NCBI RefSeq assembly: GCF_028453695.1
Contig: NC_135777.1
Location: forward strand, 7,305,714-7,369,713
DNA: 64,000 nt
Direction: 5' to 3'
From: Augochlora pura
Taxonomy: Eukaryota > Arthropoda > Insecta > Hymenoptera > Halictidae
Made by a program: the position numbers and the translations under genes. Of this stretch, positions 11,536-23,027 are shown one piece after another. Below the pieces are notes generated by a model. It made no database searches. It worked only from the letters and a program-made list of their open reading frames with translations, and was not told where the DNA came from. The first letter of the stretch is position 1. Every line of letters starts with the position of its first letter.

Positions 11536-13538
11536 ATGGTAATTATTAATTGTATATAAACTGTAGTTAATGATAAGTAATATTAATGACTTTTTTTCTT
11601 TTATTAGTTCAAAAACGGTACGTTAAAACTCAGTTATATTGGGTCCACAACGAAAAATAGTTTTAAACTTTTATCAGTACGAACTCCAAATGTAGGTAAG
11701 GATATAAGTATGAAATTCAATGATGTGAATCCAAAGCCCATTGTAATACCTAACCCTGAGCCAATGCCTTCTTCGCCGTATCCTACAGATCCATATCCAA
11801 AACAAGTGCCCGTAATAGAAGTACCAGGTCTTTCAGATGATATTTTTACTGCGATATTCACGAGATTAGAAATTATTTATATAATTATTAAGAATGAAAG
11901 CATAGCTATTTGGTCATTTAATCCTTAAGAGTAACCGGATAAATTATACTAATCATTTAATAAATTTCTGAATCTATAGGCCCTATCGTTGAACCTTCTC
12001 TTCCACAATCCTATCCACAAACTGAACCCGCACCTGAAGCTAAACCACCTATTGAAATTCCAGTACCAAATAAAAATGCATCGTCGCACAGTAATGTGGG
12101 AGTCAGCAACGAAGAAGATATACTGATAAAAGATGTAAGTATATAATTAGAGATAGTATTCACATCAATTAAAATGTATAAATATAAAATCGTTCGTGAC
12201 ATTAATAATCTATATTTTAAAAATAAGTTTGGAAATACAGGCCTTATAACATTGAATCGCCCGAAAGTCTTAAACTCTTTAAATTTATCAATGATTGAGA
12301 AAATATATCCAACGCTGAAAAAGTGGGAAACATCAAAAAGATTGGTAGTGATAGAAGGTGCAGGGGAAAAAGCATTTTGTGCCGGTGGAGATATAAAAGC
12401 TATCATCCCTATAACAGACGAAAACGATGAATTACGCGAAGCATTTTTTAGAAAAGAATACACGTGAGTTACAAAAGCATTTTACGTATCTCTATGTAAA
12501 TATTTTTACACGTTTCAACATCTTGTATATTTACCTAGCCAAAATCATCTGATTGCAACGTATAAGATACCTTATGTGGCATTAATAAATGGGATAACTC
12601 TGGGCGGCGGAGTTGGATTATCTATACACGGTAAATATAGAGTTGCAACAGAAAAAACTTTATTCGCAATGCCGGAAACAGCAATAGGATTGTTTCCCGA
12701 TGTTGGCGGATCGTATTTTTTACCTAGATTGCAAGGAAAATTAGGTGTTTATCTTGGATTAACTGGAGAACGATTGAAAGGTAACATAGTTCCATCACGT
12801 TTAATCGTTTATACAATTCTATGTATTTCATAATATATAAACATTTTATTAAAGGCATGGATGTATTACATGCTGGCATTGCAACTCACATGATCCCTTT
12901 CGAGAATTTGGCACAGTTAAAACAAGATTTATTAACAACCGAGTTTTCTGATGTTACAACAGTTTTGAACAAATATCAATTGAAAAATTTTGACAAGCAG
13001 TTTACTTTAGCGCCGTATATGAAGCAAATCGATAGATGTTTCTCTGCATCGTCAGTGGAAGAGATAATAAAAAGGTAATTTACCCGTAACACTAATTTTG
13101 TATTGAATTTCAATTATTTCGAAATTTAAAGATTGGAAGAAGACAAATCTGAATGGGCAGAAAAAACTATACAGACATTGTTAAAAATGTCGCCAACATC
13201 GTTAAAAGTTACTTTCCTCGCTATGAAAAAAGGGAGCACTTTTAATTTAGCAGAGTGTTTGAAGATGGAATACAGATTAGCATGCAATATGACTTTCGAT
13301 AAAACTACAGATTTCTATGAAGGTAATTACACTTTTTAATTTTTATTTGTATCCGGAAACAATAATTTTAATGTATTGTTACTATATATAAAAATTTGAC
13401 TGTGCAGGTGTGAGAGCAGTTTTAATAGACAAAGATCAAAATCCAAAATGGAATCCAAAAAATCTCAGCGAAGTGTCCGACGAATATGTCAATAAACAAT
13501 TTGAAAATTTCTCACCAGAAAAGGATTTATTACTTTAA
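11536..13538 (+). CDS. HIBCH: 3-hydroxyisobutyryl-CoA hydrolase, mitochondrial, with proline-rich N-terminal insert
   Basis: Hydrolyses 3-hydroxyisobutyryl-CoA in mitochondrial valine breakdown. Eight exons: 11536-11538 (the ATG alone), 11608-11827, 11980-12134, 12228-12463, 12539-12780, 12855-13074, 13132-13322 and 13408-13538. Total 1398 nt, 465 residues plus TAA; human HIBCH has 386. The crotonase fold starts near residue 127 (FGNTGLITLNRPK) and shows the oxyanion segment FCAGGD (176-181), GGGVGLS (227-233), MPETAIGLFPDVGG (249-262, with the catalytic Glu251 and Asp259), MSPTSLK and the C-terminal VRAVLIDKD block. The first 30 residues are basic and hydroxylated, as in a mitochondrial presequence. 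Residues about 43-105 are roughly one third proline, an insert that explains the extra length. A better-matching donor after 11695 would drop 44 residues in frame. It converges on Sar1. Confidence 0.9.
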
Positions 13539-14743
13539 CGTTATACAAAAATGTGAACTATTATATTATTTTATTATGAAAATGTATATATTTTATACTA
13601 TTTGTTATAAATCTTTTAATGATATTTTATTACATTTAATACAGTGTACATTATTTAATTGAACTCCAATTTTTACACCTACGTGTCGCGTGTTGGTAGC
13701 ACTTAATACGTTAATGAGAAGCCAGCACAATATACAGGAACCATGTTAAATATAAAACAACATACTTTATTTATGTAAAATAACGAGCAGGACACCATAA
13801 GTACTTACAGTTGTATTGACACATTTAAAAAATGTATTTTCTGGAACGCTAGTTTGATATTACTTTTCTTAAAGACAAATATATACCTATATCGACACAG
13901 CTATACAGTAAAACTACAATGAAAATTTCTATTGAACTAGAGATGATTTGATTTACGTATATTCTAACTTACAAACTGTTACTATTAACACTTTAAAAAC
14001 ATTATGAAAATGTGGGGACAACAAATAATTTCATGATGAAATATATATTCATTTCCACTTATTTATATGCATTAGTAAAAGTATTTTTACATTCTAAACG
14101 AATAATTGTTATTAATCGATCGTAAAGTAATGAAAATTATATTGTGCCATAGATAATGGACCTAAGTAATTTGAGTATGTTGACTTTAAAAGTATACAAA
14201 GGTATATCCATTTTAGAATCTTTAATTTATGGAAATGTTCAGAAGTAAAGAGATACCTAAACTTAAATAAAAATCTTTTGCAGATAATAATGTCGTTTGA
14301 AATAAAACAAAACATTATGCTATAGAAAATAACATTGTAAAACACTTGAAATTCTTAAATAGTTTATTAATTTATTTATCAAAACGTTTATATCACTTTT
14401 CAGCATGTCAAGTATTTCCATAACATGATCCGCGAAACGATAGGAATTCACAGAAATTTTCTGGAATTTAAAAGATTCATGTTGAATGTTGTAGGCTCCA
14501 CGTGATAAAATGAAACAAATTAGTTCTATCGCGTGTTTGTAATGTATTTTTAAGACGTTGTCTTTTTTACATGTTTCCACTGTTTTGTATCTGTTACTGC
14601 AGTTCATATCTTGATATTCCTTTCCTACTGCACAATTCTCATAAAGGATAATACACCTTCTGTACCGGTGTCCGATATGAATCAGTGAAAGGGAAATGTA
14701 ATAAACTGCTAAGAATCGGAGAATTTTAAATTATTGTGAATAT
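13539..14743. other. Convergent 3' UTR / intergenic region between HIBCH and Sar1
   Basis: AT-rich sequence between the HIBCH stop and the Sar1 stop, which face each other. It should contain both 3' UTRs. A TTTATT at 14363-14368 (AATAAA on the minus strand) is a candidate poly(A) signal for Sar1. The two minus-strand frames at 14112-14607 show no domain or splice structure and are probably 3' UTR or chance. Confidence 0.5.
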
Positions 14744-15818
14744 TCAGTCAATGTACTGAGCGAGCCAGCGGAAGCCCTCACCGTATCCTTGTCTTTTTAG
14801 CACTGAACACATAAATAATTCCAATGGACGACCAGGTATTTCATTGCGAGAAATCTTTCCCTAAAATTCATCTATTTTAATAGTATTTCTAAACGAGAAT
14901 AAATTATATTTGGATTTTTCTTTTATGTCACGTACCTTTCCCGTTGTTTGACCGTACAAATTAAAATAGTTCCTGAGCTCATCTTCCGACGCTGCGCCCG
15001 GCTTATCAATTTTGTTACCTAGCACTAAAACTGGACACGTGCTAAGCTGTTCATCGGTTAATAATGCATCGAACTCGGCTTTCGACTCGGGTAATCTTGA
15101 TCTGTCGCTTGCGTCTACAAGAAATACTATTGCATCCACAGCTGGGAAATAGTCTTTCCAAACTCTTCTTGCTAGAATAATTAAGTTAAGTTTGACATTG
15201 TACAATTTAGAAAACATTTACGCGATATTGGACTTTGCAATTATACCTTGAGGATGTCCTCCAAGATCAAATGTTGTGAACCTCATGTTTCCAATAGATA
15301 GTTCTTCTGATGCTGAAACATAGAATTACATAAGTTAATACTGATTGATAATACAAAAATTATAGGGTAATTAATTCAATTGATTTTATTAGAGAGAAAT
15401 GTTAAAAAGTAACATCTGAAACGATTATATATAAAACTTAAGTTTTATAGTAGATGATAATAAATTATAATGAATATTGATTACTTGGGTGCAATGTAGG
15501 CACATGTTGAGCTAGTCGATCATCTTTGAGCATATGAAGCAACGTGGTTTTGCCAGCATTGTCTAAACCAAGGAACAGGAGTTTCCCACTCTTTTTCCAA
15601 AGCCCTGCAAATGAGTTAAAACATATAAAAAAATAATAAACGCAGAACGTTATAATACTATGGTAACTAATAAGAAAAGGTTTTCCTTTTTATACACATA
15701 TTATTACTGTAAATAACGTATATACAAAAACAAAAGAACCCGTATTTTGAAAGTAATTATAAAACCTTCACTCACCAAGATAATTTAAAACTCCTGCGAA
15801 CCAATCCCAAATGAACAT
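14744..15818 (-). CDS. Sar1: Small GTPase Sar1 (COPII coat initiation)
   Basis: Sar1 inserts its amphipathic N-terminus into the ER membrane when GTP-bound and recruits Sec23/24 to start COPII vesicle budding. Five minus-strand exons: 15818-15776, 15604-15485, 15312-15247, 15171-14936 and 14860-14744. Total 582 nt, exactly 193 residues, the usual family length. It begins MFIWDWFAGVLNYLG, the membrane-active helix. GTPase motifs: G1 GLDNAGKT (27-34), Thr51 in the switch I segment, G3 DLGGH (70-74) with catalytic His74, G4 NKID (129-132), and the C-terminal LAQYID end. All splice sites are GT-AG and all phases agree. A probable 5' UTR exon (15819-15872) is preceded by an intron and a non-coding first exon ending near 16140 (donor GTGAG on the minus strand). 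It is head to head with the uL1m gene. Confidence 0.97.
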
Positions 15819-16860
15819 ATTTGTGGATATGAATGGACGTCACGTTCACTATGTACTAACTACTGAATGACTCTGCAACAATGAAAAGATGACAAGATTA
15901 TCGTATGCAATCGTACAATCAAACGAGTTTTTTAACCTATTCTAATTTCATGCAGTCCAGAATTGTGTATACGTTAAAATCAAATATATCGCAGCAATGT
16001 TAACGAACAACATGAAACGGTAGCAAATCTTGAAGCAAAGATAAATAGCAAAATCAGTACCGCTTGTTACACTTGAGGACAAGAATAGAATGTAGCATAT
16101 GATTAGTACACGATTACAATCAGAATACGACGGACTCACCAGATCTCAAACACCACTAATAACAGTGATAGAACCTTTCGTTCGCCACCACCAAAATATG
16201 CAAAGTTGCGGACGGGTCAGAAAAGCGTTCGCATTTTATAACTACGTCAAACCTGTTACTTCGGACACTGGATTTATAACGTACCCGACAACGGACAAAA
16301 ATACGCGGAGATGCAGGAGACGGAGAAAAAAGTGACTTTCTTCTTTACAGAAAGCGCAGCTTTAGCGAGCCTAGTTGGCTGGCAGTTGGCACTGATGACG
16401 TCTACTTCCGTCAGCCATATTGCCTGAATAGTGCTGTTTCATAAGCGCGCGTTTTAAGGTCAATTACCATTCATTTCATACAATTCTTGTACTTGCAACT
16501 TTGAATCCGTATCATATTTTTAATATCTCCTACCTTCGACCAATGTACACGATCATGGTTTACGACTGCAATAAAAATATCATTGTATGCAATATTTTAA
16601 TGTTATATAAAAGCGCGTATGTACATTGAACTCACATATGTGGCAGATACTTATAGACATATAAGATTTTCGTATCACGAAATTTTACTGTTTGCCACTT
16701 TAAATGTATTAGTGTACTCCTTTCACGGACTTCGAAATAAAGGCTGCAATTCTTTTAGTATTAGAAATTGTAATGTCCCTAGTATGTATCTCTGATGAAT
16801 TTTAGACATTTTGTGTCTATACTCCGTTCGTAGTTACTTTATATGTAGGAAAGAGTAATA
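15819..16860. promoter_or_regulatory. Divergent promoter and 5' UTR region of Sar1 (-) and mRpL1 (+)
   Basis: Lies between the Sar1 start and the inferred mRpL1 start. On the minus strand it holds the likely Sar1 5' UTR exon (15819-15872, after a TTGCAG acceptor) and an upstream exon ending at 16140. The GC-richer stretch at about 16,340-16,460 contains GATGACGTC, close to a CRE/ATF site, and CAGCCATATTG; it is the best candidate for the core promoters. The rest is AT-rich. Assignments are inferred from position and short motifs only. Confidence 0.4.
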
Positions 16861-18668
16861 ATGTCGGCAGGTAGTATGTTTATATTATAGTTTTTCTAAT
16901 AAATTAAATATATTTGTAACAACGTAATTATACAGAATAATTTTCTGATATAGTTTCCTTCCGGTAATATATTTGTTACAAAGCCGTTCGCATAATATTC
17001 AATGATAATATTTATAACCTCAACTTAATGGTGGATAGTTTAGACAATAATATTTCATGCACAAACATTTATACTGTATTTAACTTTTTATAGGATGGTT
17101 GATAAAGAGTCTTCGTTCCACTTACAACTATGCCTCTGCGTGCAACGCGAGTTTTTCATTCATACAAACACGAGAATATGCAGCTAGGAAAGGTATAAGG
17201 GCAATGAAACAAAAGCTCAAAGTGAAGAAGGTAGTCGAAAAAGTTGGATATGTTCCGGGCTTTAAAAAAGCATCCAAATTGTGAGTATGCGATATTGTGT
17301 ATTATTGAGATCTCTATAATTGCTGATTGGATCATTTTATAAAATTATAATAGGAACAAAGATGTAAAACAATCACCTCTCAAGTTAATAAATGATAGTT
17401 GGAGAAGGAAACCTGTTGATAATGTATGGTTTGTAAAATATCATCCGAGACCAGTATATAGTTTTAAAGATGCTATAGAATGTCATCGCGAAGTGAATCA
17501 CCCTACTATGTACAACAGACCGAATACGTATGCTAATGCTGTATTCGAATTAAATTTGCAGGTAAGAAATCACTGTTTTATAATCAGTTAAACATACAAG
17601 GAGTAATTTATTTATGCAACAATTTATTTTATTTTTAACAAAAATATCTTACGTCTAACTTTCATAACAGCGTGAAAAGAAAAACAAATATCTTGAGAAA
17701 TTTACGAACATGGTAGAAACACCGCACCCATTTGAGCAAGAAATCGGAAGGACAATATTAGCATTTTGTAAGAAACAAAGCGATAATCAAGATGCTATAG
17801 CAGCTGGTGCCGATTTTGCTGGCGGGGTTGAACTTATTAAGCAAATTCAAGTAAGTTGGCACGATTGTTTATTTAAATCATAGAAGGTCATAAATTTCTT
17901 TTTCTAATTGTTGTAGAATGGAAATTTTCCTTACAAAGACTACGATTATATACTGGGTCATGTAGATATTTTACCTGATTTATTGTTAATCAGGGGATTG
18001 TTGAGGCTCAAATTTCCGAACGTAAAATCAGGTAAATAACTTCGTTTAAAATGTCAATTTTATAACTATCGCTGGATATAGTAATTATAAATTGATCTGT
18101 TAGGTAACCTGAGTAACGACATAGGTTTCCTTGTCAGAAAATATAAACATGGAATGATATACAAATTGCAACCGGATACCAACTTTAAAGAGTATGGAAC
18201 AATTACTTGCGCATTCGGCACGGTAAATTTTAATTTAAACCACATTTTTACATCTCGTAGAAACAGATTTAAATATAATATATTATTTGATTTTTAGCTC
18301 GATATGGATGTAGAACACTTGAAAGAAAATTTTGATGCCCTTATTAAAAATATTTACGCGGGGAAACCGAACCGTAATGAACGATTCATAGAAAGGTACT
18401 GAAAGGATTTCTTGTATATACATATGTATATTTACATAACTGTATATAATGGAGACATTAGCGTTTTTGTAGCATTATTAGAAGACATCTAGGATCTCAG
18501 AAATGTTTTCTACTACTTTTTAGAGTCCTCATTGGAACTATGTCACCCTCTGAATTTTTCAAACTTCAACTCGATGAATTTTTACCTGAACAAACAGTAA
18601 AGAAAGTGACAGAAGACGAAGAAGAAGACGAAGTAGCTATTGAAGACGCAGTTATTGCTTCACAATGA
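16861..18668 (+). CDS. mRpL1: Mitochondrial large-subunit ribosomal protein uL1m
   Basis: Component of the L1 stalk of the mitochondrial ribosome, helping tRNA leave the E site. Eight exons: 16861-16870, 17094-17280, 17354-17561, 17671-17850, 17917-18031, 18104-18222, 18298-18395 and 18524-18668. Total 1062 nt, 353 residues plus TGA. The N-terminus is basic and Ser-rich (presequence), followed by YAARKG as in other animal uL1m proteins. The body carries the L1 fold, with the segments ILGHVDILPDLL, LRGLLRLKFPN-like text and YKLQPDTNFKEYGT; the tail is acidic (TEDEEEDE). Exons 2-8 are secure. The first exon, only ATGTCGGCAG, was chosen because exon 2 has no in-frame ATG and needs one leading base; this ATG sits before a GT donor in the right phase. 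Another upstream start is possible. A poly(A) hexamer follows at 18683-18688. Confidence 0.9.
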
Positions 18669-18682
18669 ATGTATTCCAAATG

Positions 18683-18688
18683 AATAAA
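18683..18688 (+). terminator. Poly(A) signal AATAAA of mRpL1
   Basis: Canonical hexamer 15 bases after the mRpL1 stop codon, implying a very short 3' UTR. Position and context fit well; the cleavage site itself cannot be read. Confidence 0.6.
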
Positions 18689-18879
18689 ATAATTCTGATT
18701 AGTTACAAATCTTCGTAAACTATATTTTATTTCAACGTTACATGGAGATTTATTCTGCTGCGATAAATTTTCAAGAAAATCTAAAATCCTATTAAAATTT
18801 TTAACTGAAATAAAGAAGTAACTCTTGATTCGTGGCTCGCGCGTTTCGTTGTTATAACAGGTCAGCTGTGCAACTGGCG

Positions 18880-19595
18880 GACCGCAGACAGAGTCTAAGA
18901 ACGCGAAAGACCAAAGAATAAGACGAAGCAAAGGAAAAGAGAATGGAGAATGGTGAGTGGCCGTGGTGTGGTGAGTCTGGTGGAGGGGCACTGGCTCACC
19001 TACCTGCCGGTCGAGAGCTCAGTCGGTGTCCGCTAGGTTGAAAATCCATCGCTTCTTCTGTTCGTCTTGCACGTGACTCCGCAGGGTTTCGTTAAAAAGG
19101 CGCGAAAAAAGTTGAGAGTGAAAATTTAAAAAGCTCGAGAACGAACAGCGTCGCAGAATAATATTCGAATCAGTGATTAACGAGAACGTCCGCCGATTGG
19201 TCTCGTTTAATTCGCCGGCTAACACCGTATTCCGGTATACGGTTCGTTGGAAAAACGTACAATCGCGCTTTTCGCGTGCAGACCCAATAGCAGTGCCTGT
19301 GAGTGCGCGTCCTTACACACGCACGGTTCTCTACCAGTGCCCTCCTCCGAACGCAGTGTGTGTGTGTGTTTATTATCTATGGTGATCTCTCTGTGTTTGA
19401 CTCTGTGTGGCGACAAACCGCGCCGATTTTATGTTGCATTGAATTCGTCGACGTTTGATTGTCGATTGTTATTATCAACCACCTTGTAGACATGTCTGGG
19501 CTGGACTACGGTAGACAGCGGCTTTAGGTGGTACACACCGGTGCACGCAACACACACACACACACACGTACACAACGATCTCGAACACCAGTATG
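18880..19595 (+). other. Probable long non-coding first exon (5' UTR) of a large plus-strand gene
   Basis: After mRpL1 the composition becomes GC- and CpG-richer, with many short tracts. The stretch contains a possible initiator (CTCAGTCGG near 19018), GT- and AC-rich runs, and ends in ACCAGTATG followed by GTGAGTAC, a strong splice donor with exon end 19595. If used, an ATG (19593-19595) is the last codon of the exon, so either translation starts there and continues in a distant exon, or the exon is wholly untranslated. No frame in this stretch resembles a known protein. The start is arbitrary. Gene identity cannot be told from this window. Confidence 0.4.
19550..19567. repeat. (AC)n microsatellite
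   Basis: About 18 bp of AC dinucleotide repeat inside the putative 5' UTR exon, read directly. Confidence 0.9.
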
Positions 19596-22500
19596 GTGAG
19601 TACAAGGTTACGTTTATTTCGAAATACGGTTCGACGATGAAATTTAAAAACACGTAGATATATCACGATAAAATGGGAAAATATCTGAGGAAAATTGTTC
19701 CCTTTGATTTTTTTTCACGCAACTACGTTAGGTGTTACATTCTAATCGAAACAATCACAGTAGAAACATACAATTATTCGACATTCTACGGTGAGTGAAA
19801 GGACAACTTTCCATGCGCGATATCAAACGCAGACGAAATTTTACGAATCCGTTGTAACCATAATGTTTAAAAGGGCAGTCAGGTGAAGTTACTATAATTT
19901 ATATACACAATGGGGACTATGAGAACTTTGATGCCTTTATTTCACTCGTAACGTCGGTGATAAAAGCGGATAGATAGAGATTCATCCTATAAGGTACATT
20001 CTTTCGTTTTGAAGAGCAATGATGGAACATGCTTCATTAAAGATAACTACGGCGCACTATTATGATTTCTTTTCGAGATAAGTATATATCCGTTGCTATA
20101 ATAAGCCGCCGTAACGAATAATTAAGTCGAGAATAAGCGCGTAGGTTCATTGAGCTACGTGTCTCGTGAAAACTCAGGTTCGGTGTGCAAACTATTCTTT
20201 TACGGGATCCGCGATGAAGAGACAAAACTCGATCGCGTGTGTCTGTCCGATCGCGTTTTTGGAACAGTGTCGTCGCGTGTTCCTTATCGTGCGAGCTTTG
20301 AGTCAAATTTATGTGCGCGGCCATGTAAGCGAGGCTCATTACAACAGAATCTTCGCCGCGTATCCTTCAATTACGGCACCATGAAATTTCGCTGCGCTCA
20401 ACAAGTGTATTTCCTTATCGGCACGACGAAGCGAGTAGCGTCTAGTCGGTTATTTTGCTTGCACTACATGCGAATTTCGGGTATAATTTACAAATTCATA
20501 TAATTAAATTCTGATTACGTTCAAATTTAAGAGGTTATTTCTCGATGGAAGGCTGTTTGGCATCGCGAATCCCAGAGGTTGTTGGATCAACTTTATTACG
20601 TTTGCAATTACTTTTTGCGATCCACATTTCTTAAACTTGAAAGAAACATCTTTCCTAAATGCTTGCAAAATGTTTTGCAAGCATCGTGTATCGTGTGTTA
20701 TTAAGTGCAGATTTACGTACTAAAGTTGATTGACCACGCAAGTTTAGATACTGCGAAATTGCCTGAAAGTTGGCGCGCAATGCTATCCTTTCTTATGCAA
20801 TTGCTCTCATTCTTAACTTTCTCACACTGCCATTAAGCACAGCGAACTTAATGAAATTCTAATGAGAAACGATCGCTGCTACGCCGTCGCTACAGCTCAG
20901 TACTAGTATCAGCATTACAAAGTTGATTACAATAAGCATATAAACGTGTCTGATTTTTTCTTAATCACCTTGCGTGCAAATTATAATATTTGACTTCATC
21001 AGCGAACGGTATTGTTAGATTTACATACATCGATTCGTTATTTAACGAACTAAGCTGTGCAACTGTTAACGCAATTTTTTCACCTAATTAGTTACACGAT
21101 ATCGCGCTATAATTCGATCGCAAATTTTTCGCTGGGTAATCCGTATTGGGAAACAAAAATTCCGAGCGGCGTTCCTCGGCATTTCTGAAACGCATTGGCC
21201 AGAACAAGAAAACTTATAATTGGACACTAAATGCTGAATGATAGCGTCGATTAAATGGACGCTAATCTCTTCGAGGCAGCTTTCACTAAAAATTACACGT
21301 GTAATTGCGTGCGTAAGACCTGGCTGTACTGGATCTTGCACAATTGCATACGATCTCCTAACATTCATTTATCAAATAATACAATTTACTTTCACGACTC
21401 GGACTAATCAACCGCGAATGTTGTAAAACAAAAATTATACCTTCCACTAATGCGGAGTAATTCCCGCTAATCATTCTTCTTTTAAATAAAAAAAAATGGG
21501 AAGGATATCATTAATTTGATCATGTTTTACGGCGATCATGCGATCGCGTAATGCGTGAAAATCTATGAACGATCAAGGGGAACGTAAACTTGCGAAACAG
21601 TGTTCTCTTCCGTGGAACAATTAATTAGAAAGTATGTATACTGTAGTTTACCAGAGTCATTTTGCTCTATTATATCTCGATTAATGCTTCTGCAATTTAT
21701 CTTGTTGTATCGTCGTTACCACCCGCTTTCTCGATCGTCAATACCCCTTACGGCTCCATTTGTTTTCCGGGAAGCGCGAGGGGATAATTGTTATCCAAGC
21801 TCACGATCCAACGTTCCGTCAACGATCATTCATGGGAAAACTTCTTTACAGGAAATCGTGCGATCTTCTTTTTCACCGTTAAGAGTGCACTCGAGATCTT
21901 TGAACTCTCATAAACATTGTTATCTGGAAAATATATGAGTTACGACGCGTTGCAGTGGGATGAATATTTATACGAAATTTCGTTTTTATAATTACTAGGT
22001 AAGACAATATAACGCCTATCAATCAGTAGAAAGTCCTGTCCAAGTAATTACAGTAATCATTTTCGTGTTTAATTCATGAAAGCTTGAACGCGTACACTGT
22101 TCTATTCTTCTTTTAATTTGTTAACGAATCCAGAATACATTTTAGATACTTTTTGTGGTGATATATTGCCCACGTTTTTTCGCGTTTCCGTCGGCACACG
22201 TTTGATGAGATACTCTTATTGAGGAAGTGTTTGTTGATGAAGTGTTAGGCGTCTTACGCAAGATCCATTCGTTTACTATATTCGCAGTACGTTTTTGGAT
22301 CACGATGTTAGTTGCACGCGGTGCCTTCTTCCTACATCGATTTCCTTTACACCTTTTTGCGAACTTTTTTTTATGGAAACTTCCTGTTAACTTTCGTGTA
22401 TACGTTCCAAACGTCACATTGACCGCGCATATGCTATCATTAACCACGTTGGCTCAGCGTAATTATACTGTAGTGAAGCAACTTCTGTAATGATTCCGCC

Positions 22501-22970
22501 CCTTTTTTCGTTTTTTCAAACGTCAAACGCATTCCTGATGCATATGGGTGTTGCCGATACAATCTATTATAATGGCCGGTGTCGTCGGAGTATCTTCCGT
22601 ACCTAGAACATTATTAGCGAAATCATTTCACAAAGTATCTTATTATAAATACATCGATCAATTTTAGTGCTGTAGTTAAATTAATCATTAATGAAGTATG
22701 GTAGAACTTTTCATAGAATATAATTCAGGTTACCTGACAAAAGTAAAAATTTGGCGCATACGATACAATCGAATTACTTTCCGCAACAGCAATTTATTAG
22801 GCAGCGCAGTCTGTTCGCCATGGAAAGTAATACGGGCACGATTAAAAAACGAATACAATGCTAATTGATACGCCTCGCGATAAATCTAACGAATAAATTG
22901 GTTAAGCGAATTTTTAAGGGATTAACTTATTTATAAATAAGTATGTATAAATAATAAATATGCATAACCA

Positions 22971-22975
<5 letters not shown>

Positions 22976-23021
<46 letters not shown>
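22976..23021. repeat. (AT)n microsatellite
   Basis: About 45 bp of uninterrupted TA repeat, continuing into less regular ATATTA sequence to about 23,065. Read directly. Confidence 0.96.
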
Positions 23022-23027
<6 letters not shown>

